Shown here one piece after another: positions 28,699 to 38,669 of a DNA stretch of 64,000 nucleotides. Location: assembly GCF_000765825.2 (NCBI RefSeq), contig NZ_JRPE02000001.1, positions 152,091 through 216,090 on the forward strand, read 5' to 3'. A model generated the notes under the pieces. The model saw only the letters and a list, made by a program, of their open reading frames with translations. It made no database searches and was not told the DNA's origin. The DNA comes from Helicobacter magdeburgensis. GTDB lineage: Bacteria > Campylobacterota > Campylobacteria > Campylobacterales > Helicobacteraceae. The translations under genes and the position numbers were made by a program. The stretch's first letter is position 1; each line of letters opens with the position of its first letter.

Positions 28699-29598
28699 TT
28701 AGAATCCATAACTATACTGTAAAAGCAATCTATGCGTTGAGTTTTCTGGCTCATAGATTGCTGTGGGATCACCTGTAATACTACTGCTTGTCCGCATAGG
28801 ATCTGCTGCACCAATATGCCAATACTCATATACTAAGCGGATAGATCGCGATGTAGAATCTTTGCCATAATATGTGCGACCGATAAAGGCATTTAACCCA
28901 AAGCCATTTTTTTGCGTTACATAATAATCATCATTGAATCCATACTCCGAGGCGGTGGAGAGATGATTACCAAAAATTAAATACCGATAGCCTAGTCCGT
29001 AGTTTAGCACACCTTTATTGCCTATATACACTTCACCCTCAAACTCAAGCGGCACATACAAGTAGCCTTGAAGTCTATCCATTATCATAAATTCTGTGCG
29101 GTTGAAAAAATAGCCCAAACCACCTTGGAGATACAAACTCGCCATTTGAGAAGCTTTTAAAAGATTATATCCACCCCTTAGCTCTACATCACCAGCAGAC
29201 ATACCCATCATACTGATAACCCTTTGTCCATTTCTTTGTGTATTATCCGTATCAAGTATGCCGCCTGTGTAGATTCCAAGTGCATACCCAAGCCTTGCAC
29301 TCCCCTCAAGCTTTATCCCCAAAGGATTTACCAAGCCAAGCTCCCCCATAAGCCCAAAAGTTGCGGTATCTATTCGCATTACCCTAGAGCCATCACGCCC
29401 TACTTCACCATAATGATGATAGCCCGTATAAAAGCCCAGAGAGCGATACAAGCCGCTTTTCATAAGGCTTTTTTGACTGCCATAAGCGATATATTCTTCA
29501 TCTGCTAGGCTTTCTGCCACGCCAAATATGCCAAAACCCACACATAGCATACCTAGCACATAAGCTTTAAATTGAGCTAAGATTCTAGTTTTCATCAC
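28699..29598 (-). CDS. Helicobacter outer membrane protein, beta-barrel
   Basis: 299 residues with an N-terminal signal (hydrophobic to about residue 30, cleavage near SLAD) and a barrel of Gly/Tyr-rich strands; the C terminus LLLQYSYGF ends in the aromatic assembly signal. Similar in layout to the next outer-membrane gene (shared VPLEF/LPLEL strand patterns), so they are probably an old tandem pair. Family-level call only; ligand unknown. Confidence 0.78.
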   Translation of the reverse strand: MMKTRILAQFKAYVLGMLCVGFGIFGVAESLADEEYIAYGSQKSLMKSGLYRSLGFYTGYHHYGEVGRDGSRVMRIDTATFGLMGELGLVNPLGIKLEGSARLGYALGIYTGGILDTDNTQRNGQRVISMMGMSAGDVELRGGYNLLKASQMASLYLQGGLGYFFNRTEFMIMDRLQGYLYVPLEFEGEVYIGNKGVLNYGLGYRYLIFGNHLSTASEYGFNDDYYVTQKNGFGLNAFIGRTYYGKDSTSRSIRLVYEYWHIGAADPMRTSSSITGDPTAIYEPENSTHRLLLQYSYGF

Positions 29599-29606
29599 AG
29601 CACCTC

Positions 29607-30425
29607 CTAAAACCCAAAGCCCACGCGTAAGCCTACAAAGCTTGTGTGGGATTTAGGATAGTGGATTGTAGCACTCGCACCCGCAATTACACCCGGCGTG
29701 GTAGAATCTGCTGGCATACTGACATTAAGGCTTGAAGATGCACCCAAGCTTTCAAACCTTGCATAAAGCTGAGTAAAGAAAAAAGAAGTTTCATTCACAT
29801 AATACCGAAGCCCCAGCATAAAACGTAGTGCATTTTGCCCTCCATCAAATGACAATGTATGGGATTGGTTGCTACCATTCACGCCCACACCGCCACCTGT
29901 GCCTAAAAGCACATCATACGAAGCAAGATATTCTAGCTTTACCTTATGATTTAAGGCTACATTACCGCGTAACTCCAAGGGCAGATAGGTCCCACCAAGT
30001 TGTGCTGCAATGGGCATATTGCCATAAGTAATCGCCCCAGTAGATTCACGCAACCCTATGCCAAGATAAAGTGGGTTATCCCTTGTGCGTGTGATGAAGT
30101 AATAGCCCAAGCCAAAATTTATATCAATATTTATCCCCAAGCCCCCACGCACGGGTGCTGTGCTTAAAAGTTCAGAACCCACAACAGGAGCAATGCCATT
30201 AAGATTCCCAGCACTGCCACCAAGACCTACAAATCCATTATGTGCGAAGCGATTATCATAAATCGTCTCATACTCATAATAGAGCATCGTATGTGCGGCG
30301 TTAAACTCACTCTTTCCAGCCTTGTGATTAAACCACGCCTCCTGAATCCCAATCCTATCAATGCTTTCACGCCCCTGCAATAAACACAGAGAAATTCCAC
30401 ACAGCAAAAAAATATACCTTTTCAT
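29607..30425 (-). CDS. Helicobacter outer membrane protein, beta-barrel, behind a poly-A/T tract
   Basis: 272 residues; start chosen at ATG 30425 (MKRYIFLLCG), seven bases after GGAGG, giving a standard signal peptide (1-18). The mature part has alternating strands and ends TSFVGLRVGFGF. Eight bases separate it from the following barrel gene. An 18-base homopolymer lies about 77 bases upstream of the start, which suggests promoter-length phase variation as described for some H. pylori adhesins. Confidence 0.78.
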   Translation of the reverse strand: MKRYIFLLCGISLCLLQGRESIDRIGIQEAWFNHKAGKSEFNAAHTMLYYEYETIYDNRFAHNGFVGLGGSAGNLNGIAPVVGSELLSTAPVRGGLGINIDINFGLGYYFITRTRDNPLYLGIGLRESTGAITYGNMPIAAQLGGTYLPLELRGNVALNHKVKLEYLASYDVLLGTGGGVGVNGSNQSHTLSFDGGQNALRFMLGLRYYVNETSFFFTQLYARFESLGASSSLNVSMPADSTTPGVIAGASATIHYPKSHTSFVGLRVGFGF

Positions 30426-30501
30426 CTCGCACCTCCGCATAAGTCCTATATACCTTTATTCCACAGATTGCCTTGTATTTTTTGTTGTCGTAACACTTTA
30501 C

Positions 30502-30519
30502 AAAAAAAAAAAAAAAAAA
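30502..30519. repeat. A18/T18 homopolymer upstream of outer-membrane gene
   Basis: Eighteen A residues on the plus strand (T18 for the downstream minus-strand gene), 77-94 bases before the ATG, in the likely UP/-35 zone. Replication slippage would change promoter spacing. It also lies 200 bases downstream of cstA. The rest of the 294-base gap shows no gene. Confidence 0.75.
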
Positions 30520-30719
30520 CATAACAAGCCTTACGCCTACACTATTTCAAAATGATACAGGATTTCACATTTTTTCACTTTACATTGAGCTTAACAGAAT
30601 CTTTATGGATTTCCGCCCCGTAAGATAAGCCTAAAAGCCACTCCTACAAAGGCGGAGATTCTAAGCAACTAAGCTTAGAATCATAAGCAAGAATCTAAAA
30701 GGCAGAATCTAATGCACTT

Positions 30720-32876
30720 TTAATGCACTCCTGCCATACGCCCTTCAAAATCACTTGCCTTACGATATGGACTTTCAGCCATTGGGAGTTTCTCTCCATT
30801 AGCACAACGCCAACAAATCATCACGCATTTAATCAAAATTAAACAAGTAACCACCATAAACAAGCCACAAAGCAAAGCATTGATGAGATTATTATTTGCA
30901 ATAGTAGCAAATTTCGCCGCTTCAGCTGTAAGATTTGTAATGACACTTTCATCTGTTGTTTCTTGAATCTTTTGCATAGTTGCCGCTGCCTTTTGGCTAT
31001 TAATCTGCCATAATGCTATGTGGCTTACCGCATCGTGCACCTTTTCACCATTTGCTGGAAGAAGTTTTAAGATTCCAGCATAGAGCGTGCTAATAAGCAC
31101 CCAAGCTGCCGGGACAATAGCCACCCAAGCTTGTTTTGCTTTACCCATTTTGAAAAGCACTACAATCACGGTGAGTAACGCCATTCCCGCTAACATTTGA
31201 TTAGAAACACCAAAGAGTGTCCAAAGTGATTTTACCCCACCTTGTGGGTCTGTAACACCTTGATAAAGGATATAACCCCAACCAGCTACACAAATTAATG
31301 TCGCCACAACACCCCAAAACATTGAGTGAATGTTACCAATAGGCTTATAGACATTTCCTAGCACATCTTGCACCATAAAGCGTCCTGCTCTAGTCCCCGC
31401 ATCAACAGCTGTAAGAATAAACAATGCTTCAAACAAAATCGCAAAGTGATACCAAAATGCCATAGAGCCTTGATTGAAAAGTGGCACTTGAGAAATGATG
31501 GTCGCTAGTCCAATAGCAAATGTCGGCGCACCACCGGTTTTGCTCAAAATTGTCGGCTCTCCCACTTCTTTTGCCATACCAAGAATGTCTTCAGGCGTGA
31601 TGACAAAGCCCCAGCTACTAATCGTCTGTGCAGCAATGGCTGCTGCTTCTGCGACATCTTTTACCCCAGCTGTGCCAAGTGCCGCAGGAGCGACATTGAT
31701 TGAAAAATAAAGCCCGGGTGTGAGAATCACCGCTGCGATAAGTGCCATTACAGCCACTGCAGATTCCATAAGCATAGAGCCATAACCCACCATTCGTGCG
31801 TGAGATTCTTTCTCTAGCATTTTTGGCGTTGTCCCACTTGAGATTAAAGCGTGGAATCCGCTAATCGCCCCACAAGCAATGGTGATAAACAAGAATGGGA
31901 AAAGCTGTCCGCTAAAGACAGGTCCCGTGCCATCAATGTATTTTGTAACGCTTTCAAATCGCACTTCAGGCATAACGACTAAGATTCCACCAGCCATAAG
32001 CACAATAACACCAATCTTTAAGAATGTGCTAAGGTAATCACGCGGAGCAAGTAAGAACCACACCGGCAAAATTGCCGCAATGAAGCCATAAGCTATCATT
32101 ACATAAGTAAGTGTTACCGGAGTTAGTGTAAAAATCTCTGCCAACTGCGGATTTGCCGCAACATCACGCCCATAATACAAGGCTAAAAGCAAAAGGATAA
32201 AGCCAATGATACTTGCCTCGCCAATTTTACCCGGGCGGATAAAACGCATATGAAGCCCCATATAAATGGCAATGGGAATTGTCATAGCGATTGTGAAAAG
32301 TCCCCAAGGAGATTCAGCCAAGGCATTGACAACCACAAGAGCTAAAATCGCAATAATCAACATCATAATGCCTAGAATCCCAACCATTGCGATACTTCCC
32401 ACACCCTTGCCTAGCTCAAGTTTGATAATCTCACCAATAGACTTACCATTTCTACGCATAGAGATAAAAAGCACGGTAAAGTCGTGAACCGCCCCAGCAA
32501 TCACAACGCCCACAACAATCCAAATCATACTTGGCAAATATCCCATTTGTGCCGCAAGGATAGGACCCACAAGCGGACCAGCTCCAGCAATCGCAGCAAA
32601 ATGATGTCCAAAAAGCACGATTTTATTTGTCGGCACAAAATCGCGTCCATCATTATTCACAACCGCAGGAGTCGCACGATTATCATCAAGCTCTAACACC
32701 TTAAAAGCGATGTATTTAGAGTAATAGCGATACGCTATGGCATAAATACATACCGCCGCTACCACAATCCACACTGCTGAAATGCTTTCACCCGTATGCA
32801 ACGCCAAGACACCAAAGCAGTAAGCACCAATGAGCGAAACAATCGCCCACAACCCTATACTGAGAATCTTATTCAT
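30720..32876 (-). CDS. cstA: CstA peptide/pyruvate transporter
   Basis: 718-residue carbon-starvation protein A, a very hydrophobic carrier (about 16-18 membrane helices) for peptides or pyruvate. Conserved regions include YRYYSKYIAFKVLELDD near residue 50, ATPAVVNNDGRDFVPTNK, HHFAAIAGAGPLVGPILAAQ and the histidine-containing GFHALISSGTTPKML. The usual partner ybdD lies about 2 kb downstream, past two barrel genes. Confidence 0.95.
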   Translation of the reverse strand: MNKILSIGLWAIVSLIGAYCFGVLALHTGESISAVWIVVAAVCIYAIAYRYYSKYIAFKVLELDDNRATPAVVNNDGRDFVPTNKIVLFGHHFAAIAGAGPLVGPILAAQMGYLPSMIWIVVGVVIAGAVHDFTVLFISMRRNGKSIGEIIKLELGKGVGSIAMVGILGIMMLIIAILALVVVNALAESPWGLFTIAMTIPIAIYMGLHMRFIRPGKIGEASIIGFILLLLALYYGRDVAANPQLAEIFTLTPVTLTYVMIAYGFIAAILPVWFLLAPRDYLSTFLKIGVIVLMAGGILVVMPEVRFESVTKYIDGTGPVFSGQLFPFLFITIACGAISGFHALISSGTTPKMLEKESHARMVGYGSMLMESAVAVMALIAAVILTPGLYFSINVAPAALGTAGVKDVAEAAAIAAQTISSWGFVITPEDILGMAKEVGEPTILSKTGGAPTFAIGLATIISQVPLFNQGSMAFWYHFAILFEALFILTAVDAGTRAGRFMVQDVLGNVYKPIGNIHSMFWGVVATLICVAGWGYILYQGVTDPQGGVKSLWTLFGVSNQMLAGMALLTVIVVLFKMGKAKQAWVAIVPAAWVLISTLYAGILKLLPANGEKVHDAVSHIALWQINSQKAAATMQKIQETTDESVITNLTAEAAKFATIANNNLINALLCGLFMVVTCLILIKCVMICWRCANGEKLPMAESPYRKASDFEGRMAGVH

Positions 32877-33123
32877 AATGCTCCTTTGTTAAGTTAGAAT
32901 GGATTACGGCTCTAAGTCTAAACACTTCAAACTTAAAGCCTATCACGCAATAAAATAAATGTTTAACTTTTTTGAAAAATATGGCAGTTTAGTAACATCA
33001 TTAATGTGAGAAAATTCTATATGTTTCATTTTGTAATGATTTTTGCGTGATTTTGTGGTTTTTATGCAGTTTGCCTTAAGATATATTGGGATAGAATCCG
33101 CGGATTTTTACTTTGAGGGTTGA

Positions 33124-35379
33124 ATGTATTTGAAGCTTAATTTGCCTTTGTGGCGATTATCATCTTTGTATCGCCTTAAGATTCTATGCGTTGTGCTATA
33201 TGCACCACTTTTTCTCTATGGCATAGACTACACAGGCAAACTACCTAGCCAAATAACCTTGCAAAATGGAGTAAGCCAAAGCCACAATCTCATTGCAAAA
33301 TGTGGAAATCAATACTGCTACGCAGGATTACCCGGTGATTTTATTAATAATGCTTACGATTTTAGCTGCTCTACAAGTAGCGGGGCTTCTCACTTGTCTA
33401 TTCACGCTATCACACCACAAAACCCTATCAATCAAACATTATCCATTTTTTATATTGGAAAGCTCAATGTCGGCTCAAATTCAAACCTAGAAATCAACGA
33501 TTTTCACACAATATCATTTCAAAAAGGTTTGATGCTTGATACTAACGCATCACTTGAAATCATCTTACAAAAAGGTAAAAAAATTAATGCAAGTGAGTTT
33601 GGTGCATCTTCAAAAATGATTCTTTCACGCCAAGCAAATCTTTATCTAGGTAATGGAGCAAATCTTTATGCTACCAATATGGATTTTTTCATCTTAGATT
33701 CTCAAGCTTTTATAGACAAAAATGCGACAATGAGAGTAGAGGCTGATACCATACGGATTCATAATACTTTACATAATTATGGAACATTGAATCTCCAAGG
33801 TGAAGTGTGGAATGTAGGAGCAAGTCCTAATGGTATTAGTCTAGCTACTTCAAATTTTTTAAATACAGAGGGCAAAATAACAATTCAGGGTAATTTTTAT
33901 AATGGGGGCAAACCAAAAAATGATGGTGGGTTTGATTTTACATCGCCTGGTGGCGGGAATCTTATCAATTATGGAGGAGAAATCCACATTACAGGGCAAC
34001 TCATTAATCAAAAAGGTGAGGAACTTTCCCGTGTAGAACACTCAAATGTGCAGATTTATGGTGGGAGCATTAAGGTAGATGGCAGTATGACAAATGCCGC
34101 GGATAGTAGCCTTATCTTTGGCGCATATAATGGCAAACTAGGGCAGCTTATCGGCAATGTCAATAATCAAGGCAAGATTCAAGTAGATATTGCCGGAGCA
34201 GAGCTAGGCTCACATCAGCTTATCACAGGCACATTAAGTAGAAATACAAATATGGAGATTTTAGCCGGTGGGGGCAAAAGTGAGTTCATAAACTCTAGCT
34301 CACAAGGCAATGGCTCTATCAAGCTTGAAAAGAACACCCAAGCTATTGATACCTTTCTCCAAAGCCTAGATAAAAATCAAAATAGCATTCTAACAAGCCT
34401 TGAAAGCAATCTAGAGCAAGATTCAAAGAGCCTTTATACTTATGGCAATAGGGCGTTTCTCACAAATTTGAGTTCCAATATTGACACTTCTGCAAATATG
34501 CTAAGCACACAAGCCCCTAGCTTAAGCCTTTGGAGCATTATGCAAAATACTACTTTGCCCCTTATCTATCAGCCACCGATGAAAAGATTTTCATTTAATC
34601 TCGCTCCCTTTGCCTCAAATGCAAATAGTGCAAATCTCTCCACCCCACTTTATGGCACAAGCCTAAGTGCTACTTTGCAACAAGGACTATATTCTTTGAA
34701 CGCATTTGCTACTTATGGGACTTCTCAAAGCACAAGTGCTTTAGATTCTACACAAACCCACCTTAACTCAACCGCATTGCTTATCGGCACATATAGCAAG
34801 CTCACTTTGCCAAAGCTTGAGCTAACACTCCTTGCTTATTATGGCAATACACAGCACACAAACAAACGCGAAGTCCTTTTTAGCTCAAGCACCTTTCAGG
34901 GCAAACTCTCCTACAACGAGTTAGGATTGCAAAGCACACTTGGCTATCCCATAAACTATCATAGATTCTATTTTAAGCCATTTTTAGGGCTTTCTTACAC
35001 ACTTGGTATGCAGGGGACATTTGCTGAATCTCAAGCAAATAACGCCAATATACCTACGCTTTCTCTTAAAGCCCAGCAACACCACACGCTAAGTCTCTTG
35101 CTAGGCACTCAAATGCGTTATTATTTTGGATCTCGTCATATTCTCTTTGGTGGGCTAAATCTACAATATGTCCCAACTCCCACACAGCAAACAACAGCCT
35201 ATTTTGGCAATTCACCACTTTATTTTACAAACCCACAAACACTTGGTTACACGCTTCATTTAGGTGGCTCTGTGCCTTTGCATAAGCACATCTCACTTAG
35301 TCTTTATGCCCTATACGCTCAATCGCCAATACAGTTTAAGACATATTCAGGCACACTCAATCTTTCATATTATTTTTAA
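33124..35379 (+). CDS. autotransporter with C-terminal barrel
   Basis: 751 residues. A signal-anchor-like start (hydrophobic about 20-37) precedes a passenger (about 40-450) with repetitive beta-helix character rich in Asn/Gly (LNIHNTLHNYGTLNLQG-like and LINYGGEIHITGQL motifs). A helical linker follows, then an autotransporter barrel (about 490-751) ending SGTLNLSYYF. Two Cys pairs near the passenger start (CGNQYC and DFSC) may form disulfides. It resembles VacA-like/ImaA-like autotransporters of Helicobacter in layout only; function may be adhesion or immune modulation (inference). Confidence 0.82.
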   Translation: MYLKLNLPLWRLSSLYRLKILCVVLYAPLFLYGIDYTGKLPSQITLQNGVSQSHNLIAKCGNQYCYAGLPGDFINNAYDFSCSTSSGASHLSIHAITPQNPINQTLSIFYIGKLNVGSNSNLEINDFHTISFQKGLMLDTNASLEIILQKGKKINASEFGASSKMILSRQANLYLGNGANLYATNMDFFILDSQAFIDKNATMRVEADTIRIHNTLHNYGTLNLQGEVWNVGASPNGISLATSNFLNTEGKITIQGNFYNGGKPKNDGGFDFTSPGGGNLINYGGEIHITGQLINQKGEELSRVEHSNVQIYGGSIKVDGSMTNAADSSLIFGAYNGKLGQLIGNVNNQGKIQVDIAGAELGSHQLITGTLSRNTNMEILAGGGKSEFINSSSQGNGSIKLEKNTQAIDTFLQSLDKNQNSILTSLESNLEQDSKSLYTYGNRAFLTNLSSNIDTSANMLSTQAPSLSLWSIMQNTTLPLIYQPPMKRFSFNLAPFASNANSANLSTPLYGTSLSATLQQGLYSLNAFATYGTSQSTSALDSTQTHLNSTALLIGTYSKLTLPKLELTLLAYYGNTQHTNKREVLFSSSTFQGKLSYNELGLQSTLGYPINYHRFYFKPFLGLSYTLGMQGTFAESQANNANIPTLSLKAQQHHTLSLLLGTQMRYYFGSRHILFGGLNLQYVPTPTQQTTAYFGNSPLYFTNPQTLGYTLHLGGSVPLHKHISLSLYALYAQSPIQFKTYSGTLNLSYYF

Positions 35380-35448
35380 TATTGCCTAAGCTGTGCTAGA
35401 ATACGCCCTATCCACCTATCTCATATCACTTAAGGAACGCATAAGTTT

Positions 35449-36957
35449 ATGGTAGAAGTCCTAGCTAAAATTATCGCCAAACGCTCACAAGATATCGCCA
35501 CAAAGGGCTTAGACTTTGGACACGCTATCCCACAAAATAGAATCCACCCACTTATCCCACCAAAGCTAGATAAGCCACTCATTATCACCGAGATTAAACG
35601 CGCCTCGCCTTCAGCTGGGCATATAGGGGATATACATTCAGTTACACATTTAGCACAGAACTATCTTAATGGCGGAGCTTCAGCTATATCAGTGCTATGT
35701 GAAGAGCGACATTTCAATGGGAGTTTGAGAGATTTAATGCAGGTGAAAAACGCTTATCCAAATGCCTGTGTTTTACGCAAAGATTTTATACAAGATTCAC
35801 AAGAAATTGAGATTAGCTATCGTGCTGGGGCGGATATGGTGCTGCTTATTGCGGCGATGTTTATTGATGAAAAAGATGGCTTTTTGCAACTTCAAAAGAT
35901 TTATGAAAAATGCTTATCCTTTGGCATTACGCCCTTACTTGAAGTGCATAATCAAAGAGAGATTGACTTTATCGCTCCATTGCAGCCCGCCCTTGTGGGT
36001 GTGAATTCACGCAATCTCCATACTTTTGAGATTGATATACCCTCCGCTTGTGTATTAAGACAATCTTTACAAGATTCTCTACCTACAAGCAAAGTCATTT
36101 TTGAATCTGGCATAGATTCAGCTTCAAGTGGCTTTATGGTAGGCTCTCTAGGCTTTAATGGATTATTATGTGGCAGCTACCTTGTGGCTCACAAAAACCC
36201 AACTCACGCTATTCAATCGCTTAAATCAGCCTTTGAGCTTAGCTTTACACAAAAGCCACGTTTCTACAATGATGTGTTTCACAAATGGCATAAGGGGAAA
36301 ACTCTTATTAAAATATGCGGTATTACAAGCCTTGATGATGCCCTGCAAATAGGCGAGTTAGGAACTTATGGTGGGTTAGATATGCTAGGCTTTATTTTGG
36401 CTAAAAACTCTCCGCGTTTTATAGAATCTAAACAGATTCAAAACATAGCAAAAGCCCTGCAAAAGCTTTATCCGCATATTTTACGCATAGCTGTGGTGAA
36501 TGATAAACACTCCTTAAACACCGCTAAGATTCTGTATAAAGAGGGTTATATTGATGGGATTCAGCTCCATAGCCTTAATCCACAAACGCCAAAAATGTAT
36601 GCCAACACTTCGCTTGAAGACGCCCTGTATTGCTACTATGTGGCACAAAATGTAGAGAATCTAACGGATTTTAGCAAGGAATACGCAGGAGCATTCTGCC
36701 TTATAGATTCTAAAAGTATTCAGGGGGGAGGCTCTGGCAAAAGTGTAGCAAAAGATGTGCTTTTATCGCTTAAGGAGCGGTATTTGTGCGTTGCTGGGGG
36801 CATTAACCCGCAGAATCTAAAAAGCTTTCTAGCACTCAAACCCTCTCTACTTGATATAAACTCTGGCGTAGAAAAATCCGCAGGGCTAAAAGATATAAAC
36901 GCAATTCAGCAGATTCTTAACACGCTAGAATCTAGCCATAACCCTAAAGCAATATAA
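35449..36957 (+). CDS. trpC: bifunctional indole-3-glycerol-phosphate synthase / phosphoribosylanthranilate isomerase
   Basis: Fused TrpC-TrpF of 502 residues for two successive steps of tryptophan synthesis. The TrpC barrel (about 1-260) shows LIITEIKRASPSAGHIG, ISVLCEERHFNGS and VGVNSRNLHTFEID. The TrpF barrel (about 285-495) begins TLIKICGITSLDDA and contains the phosphate-binding GGSGKS and CVAGGINPQNL. Other trp genes are not adjacent, so this copy is detached. TAGAAT lies upstream as a likely -10. Confidence 0.94.
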   Translation: MVEVLAKIIAKRSQDIATKGLDFGHAIPQNRIHPLIPPKLDKPLIITEIKRASPSAGHIGDIHSVTHLAQNYLNGGASAISVLCEERHFNGSLRDLMQVKNAYPNACVLRKDFIQDSQEIEISYRAGADMVLLIAAMFIDEKDGFLQLQKIYEKCLSFGITPLLEVHNQREIDFIAPLQPALVGVNSRNLHTFEIDIPSACVLRQSLQDSLPTSKVIFESGIDSASSGFMVGSLGFNGLLCGSYLVAHKNPTHAIQSLKSAFELSFTQKPRFYNDVFHKWHKGKTLIKICGITSLDDALQIGELGTYGGLDMLGFILAKNSPRFIESKQIQNIAKALQKLYPHILRIAVVNDKHSLNTAKILYKEGYIDGIQLHSLNPQTPKMYANTSLEDALYCYYVAQNVENLTDFSKEYAGAFCLIDSKSIQGGGSGKSVAKDVLLSLKERYLCVAGGINPQNLKSFLALKPSLLDINSGVEKSAGLKDINAIQQILNTLESSHNPKAI

Positions 36958-36979
36958 TCCCAAACACAAAGGAATATCA

Positions 36980-38026
36980 ATGAAAAAACTGCTTTTTGTA
37001 TTTTGTGTCATTTTAAATCTTTCGCTTTCTGCTTACGCAGATTCTAAACTCACGCTTATTATGGCTGGGGACGCCCTGCTACACGCTTCTGTGTATAATG
37101 ATGCAAAAAGAGAAAATAACCATTACGACTTTAGCCCTATGCTCAAAGCTCTTGAAGATGTTGTCCCAAAATATGACCTTGCTTTTTACAATCAAGAGAC
37201 GATTCTAGGCGGCAAAGAGCTTGGCTTAAGCACTTATCCCGCCTTTAACTCTCCACAAGAATTTGGCGATAATATGCTCTCTTTAGGCTTTAATCTTGTC
37301 TCTCTAGCTAATAACCACACGCTTGATAGGGGTGAAAAGGCTATACGCTCCTCCCTTGCGTATTGGAAAGATAAACCTGCTCTCACCGCTGGAAGCTATG
37401 AATCCTTAAAAATGCGTGATACTCCACAGATTCTAGAAAAAAATGGCATTACATACGCACTTTTAGCCTACACTTACGGCACAAATGGAATCCCTGTTCC
37501 AAAGGGCAAGGAATATCTTGTGAATGTCTATACAAAGACAATGCTTGAAAAGGACATTAAGGCTATACGAGACAAGGTGGATTTGCTGATTGTATCAATG
37601 CACTGGGGGATTGAGTATGAGTTTGAGCCAAGTGCAGAGCAGAAAAAATATGCCAAGCTTTTAGCGGATTTGGGGGTGGATTTAGTCATCGGCACACATC
37701 CGCACGTTGTGCAACCCGCAGAATACATAGGAGATACTTTAGTATTTTACTCACTTGGGAATCTTATCTCCGCACAAAAAGGCACAAATAAACGCATAGG
37801 AATGCTAGGAAGCGTGGAGATTGAGAAGCTTGAAAATGGCAAGGTGAAAGTGAAAAATCCTAGTGCAGAGCTGATTTATACCTACTACAATTCACGCTTT
37901 AAGGATTTTAAGCTAATGTGGTTTAACGATCTCAACAACGCAATCCTGCCTGATTATAAGAAAATCTATAAGCAATATACAAATATTATCACTCAAGGAA
38001 AAAGTGAGATTCAAATTGGATTATAG
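36980..38026 (+). CDS. capA: CapA-family periplasmic metallophosphatase-like protein
   Basis: 348 residues with a signal peptide (1-20). CapA/PGA_cap domain motifs: MAGDALLHASVY, FYNQETILGG, LANNHTLDRG, SMHWGIEYEFEPS and IGTHPHVVQPAEY supply the metal-binding Asp/Asn/His set. In Bacillus CapA takes part in poly-gamma-glutamate capsule synthesis; in Helicobacter the substrate is unknown. It follows trpCF by 22 bases and may be co-transcribed. Confidence 0.85.
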   Translation: MKKLLFVFCVILNLSLSAYADSKLTLIMAGDALLHASVYNDAKRENNHYDFSPMLKALEDVVPKYDLAFYNQETILGGKELGLSTYPAFNSPQEFGDNMLSLGFNLVSLANNHTLDRGEKAIRSSLAYWKDKPALTAGSYESLKMRDTPQILEKNGITYALLAYTYGTNGIPVPKGKEYLVNVYTKTMLEKDIKAIRDKVDLLIVSMHWGIEYEFEPSAEQKKYAKLLADLGVDLVIGTHPHVVQPAEYIGDTLVFYSLGNLISAQKGTNKRIGMLGSVEIEKLENGKVKVKNPSAELIYTYYNSRFKDFKLMWFNDLNNAILPDYKKIYKQYTNIITQGKSEIQIGL

Positions 38027-38079
38027 ATTTAAGATGAGCTACTAGAATCTAGCGGTAGGTAAGATTCTAGCCAAAGATT

Positions 38080-38646
38080 CTAGCGTTGTGCTTTAAAATG
38101 AATGCGTTGATGGCATTCTTTGCAATTAATTGGGTGGGTAGAATTACTCACAAAAATATGCATAGATTCTGTGAGCTTATGCTCCTTGCCCGGACACGCA
38201 CAAGTATAATAGTAGTACTTGACATCTCGCACTTCACAACTCGCATTTTTCTCTAACTGCTCTTTGCGATACTTTTCAATCTGCATATCCTCTTGCAAAA
38301 TATGTGTCAAAAGCCAATCTTTAGCAATTGTTGAAATCATCTCTTTTAGAATCTCCACAGAATGCACATTTTTCACCATTCCTGCCATATCGGCAACAAT
38401 TGTGCGGTGAATCTTCCTATGCTCTTCCAAACGCGGATAGCCAATAGCCTGCATATACTGCTCTTCATCTCTAAAGTGCGTTTTCATATAGTCAAAAAAC
38501 TCAATAAGGATCATCTTTACTTCATTGGCTGAACTAGGGCTATTAGCGATACGATACGCCTTATGAGCCAAAGTAAAAAGCATTTGATGTTGCTGGTCAA
38601 TAATCTCGTGATGAACGCTAAAATCATCGCTCCAATCTGGTAGCAT
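38080..38646 (-). CDS. bacteriohemerythrin with C-terminal cysteine motif
   Basis: 188 residues. The N-terminal four-helix hemerythrin domain (about 1-135) has all diiron ligands in the HHEIIDQQH, HFRDEEQ, EEHRKIH and LTHILQED segments; it binds O2 at a non-heme diiron site. The C-terminal 50 residues add CACPGKEH and CKECHQ, a probable zinc-ribbon-like or redox module not present in single-domain family members. It lies 23 bases downstream of a close paralogue. Confidence 0.88.
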   Translation of the reverse strand: MLPDWSDDFSVHHEIIDQQHQMLFTLAHKAYRIANSPSSANEVKMILIEFFDYMKTHFRDEEQYMQAIGYPRLEEHRKIHRTIVADMAGMVKNVHSVEILKEMISTIAKDWLLTHILQEDMQIEKYRKEQLEKNASCEVRDVKYYYYTCACPGKEHKLTESMHIFVSNSTHPINCKECHQRIHFKAQR

Positions 38647-38669
38647 ATCTCCTCCTTAAGCCAAGTGAT

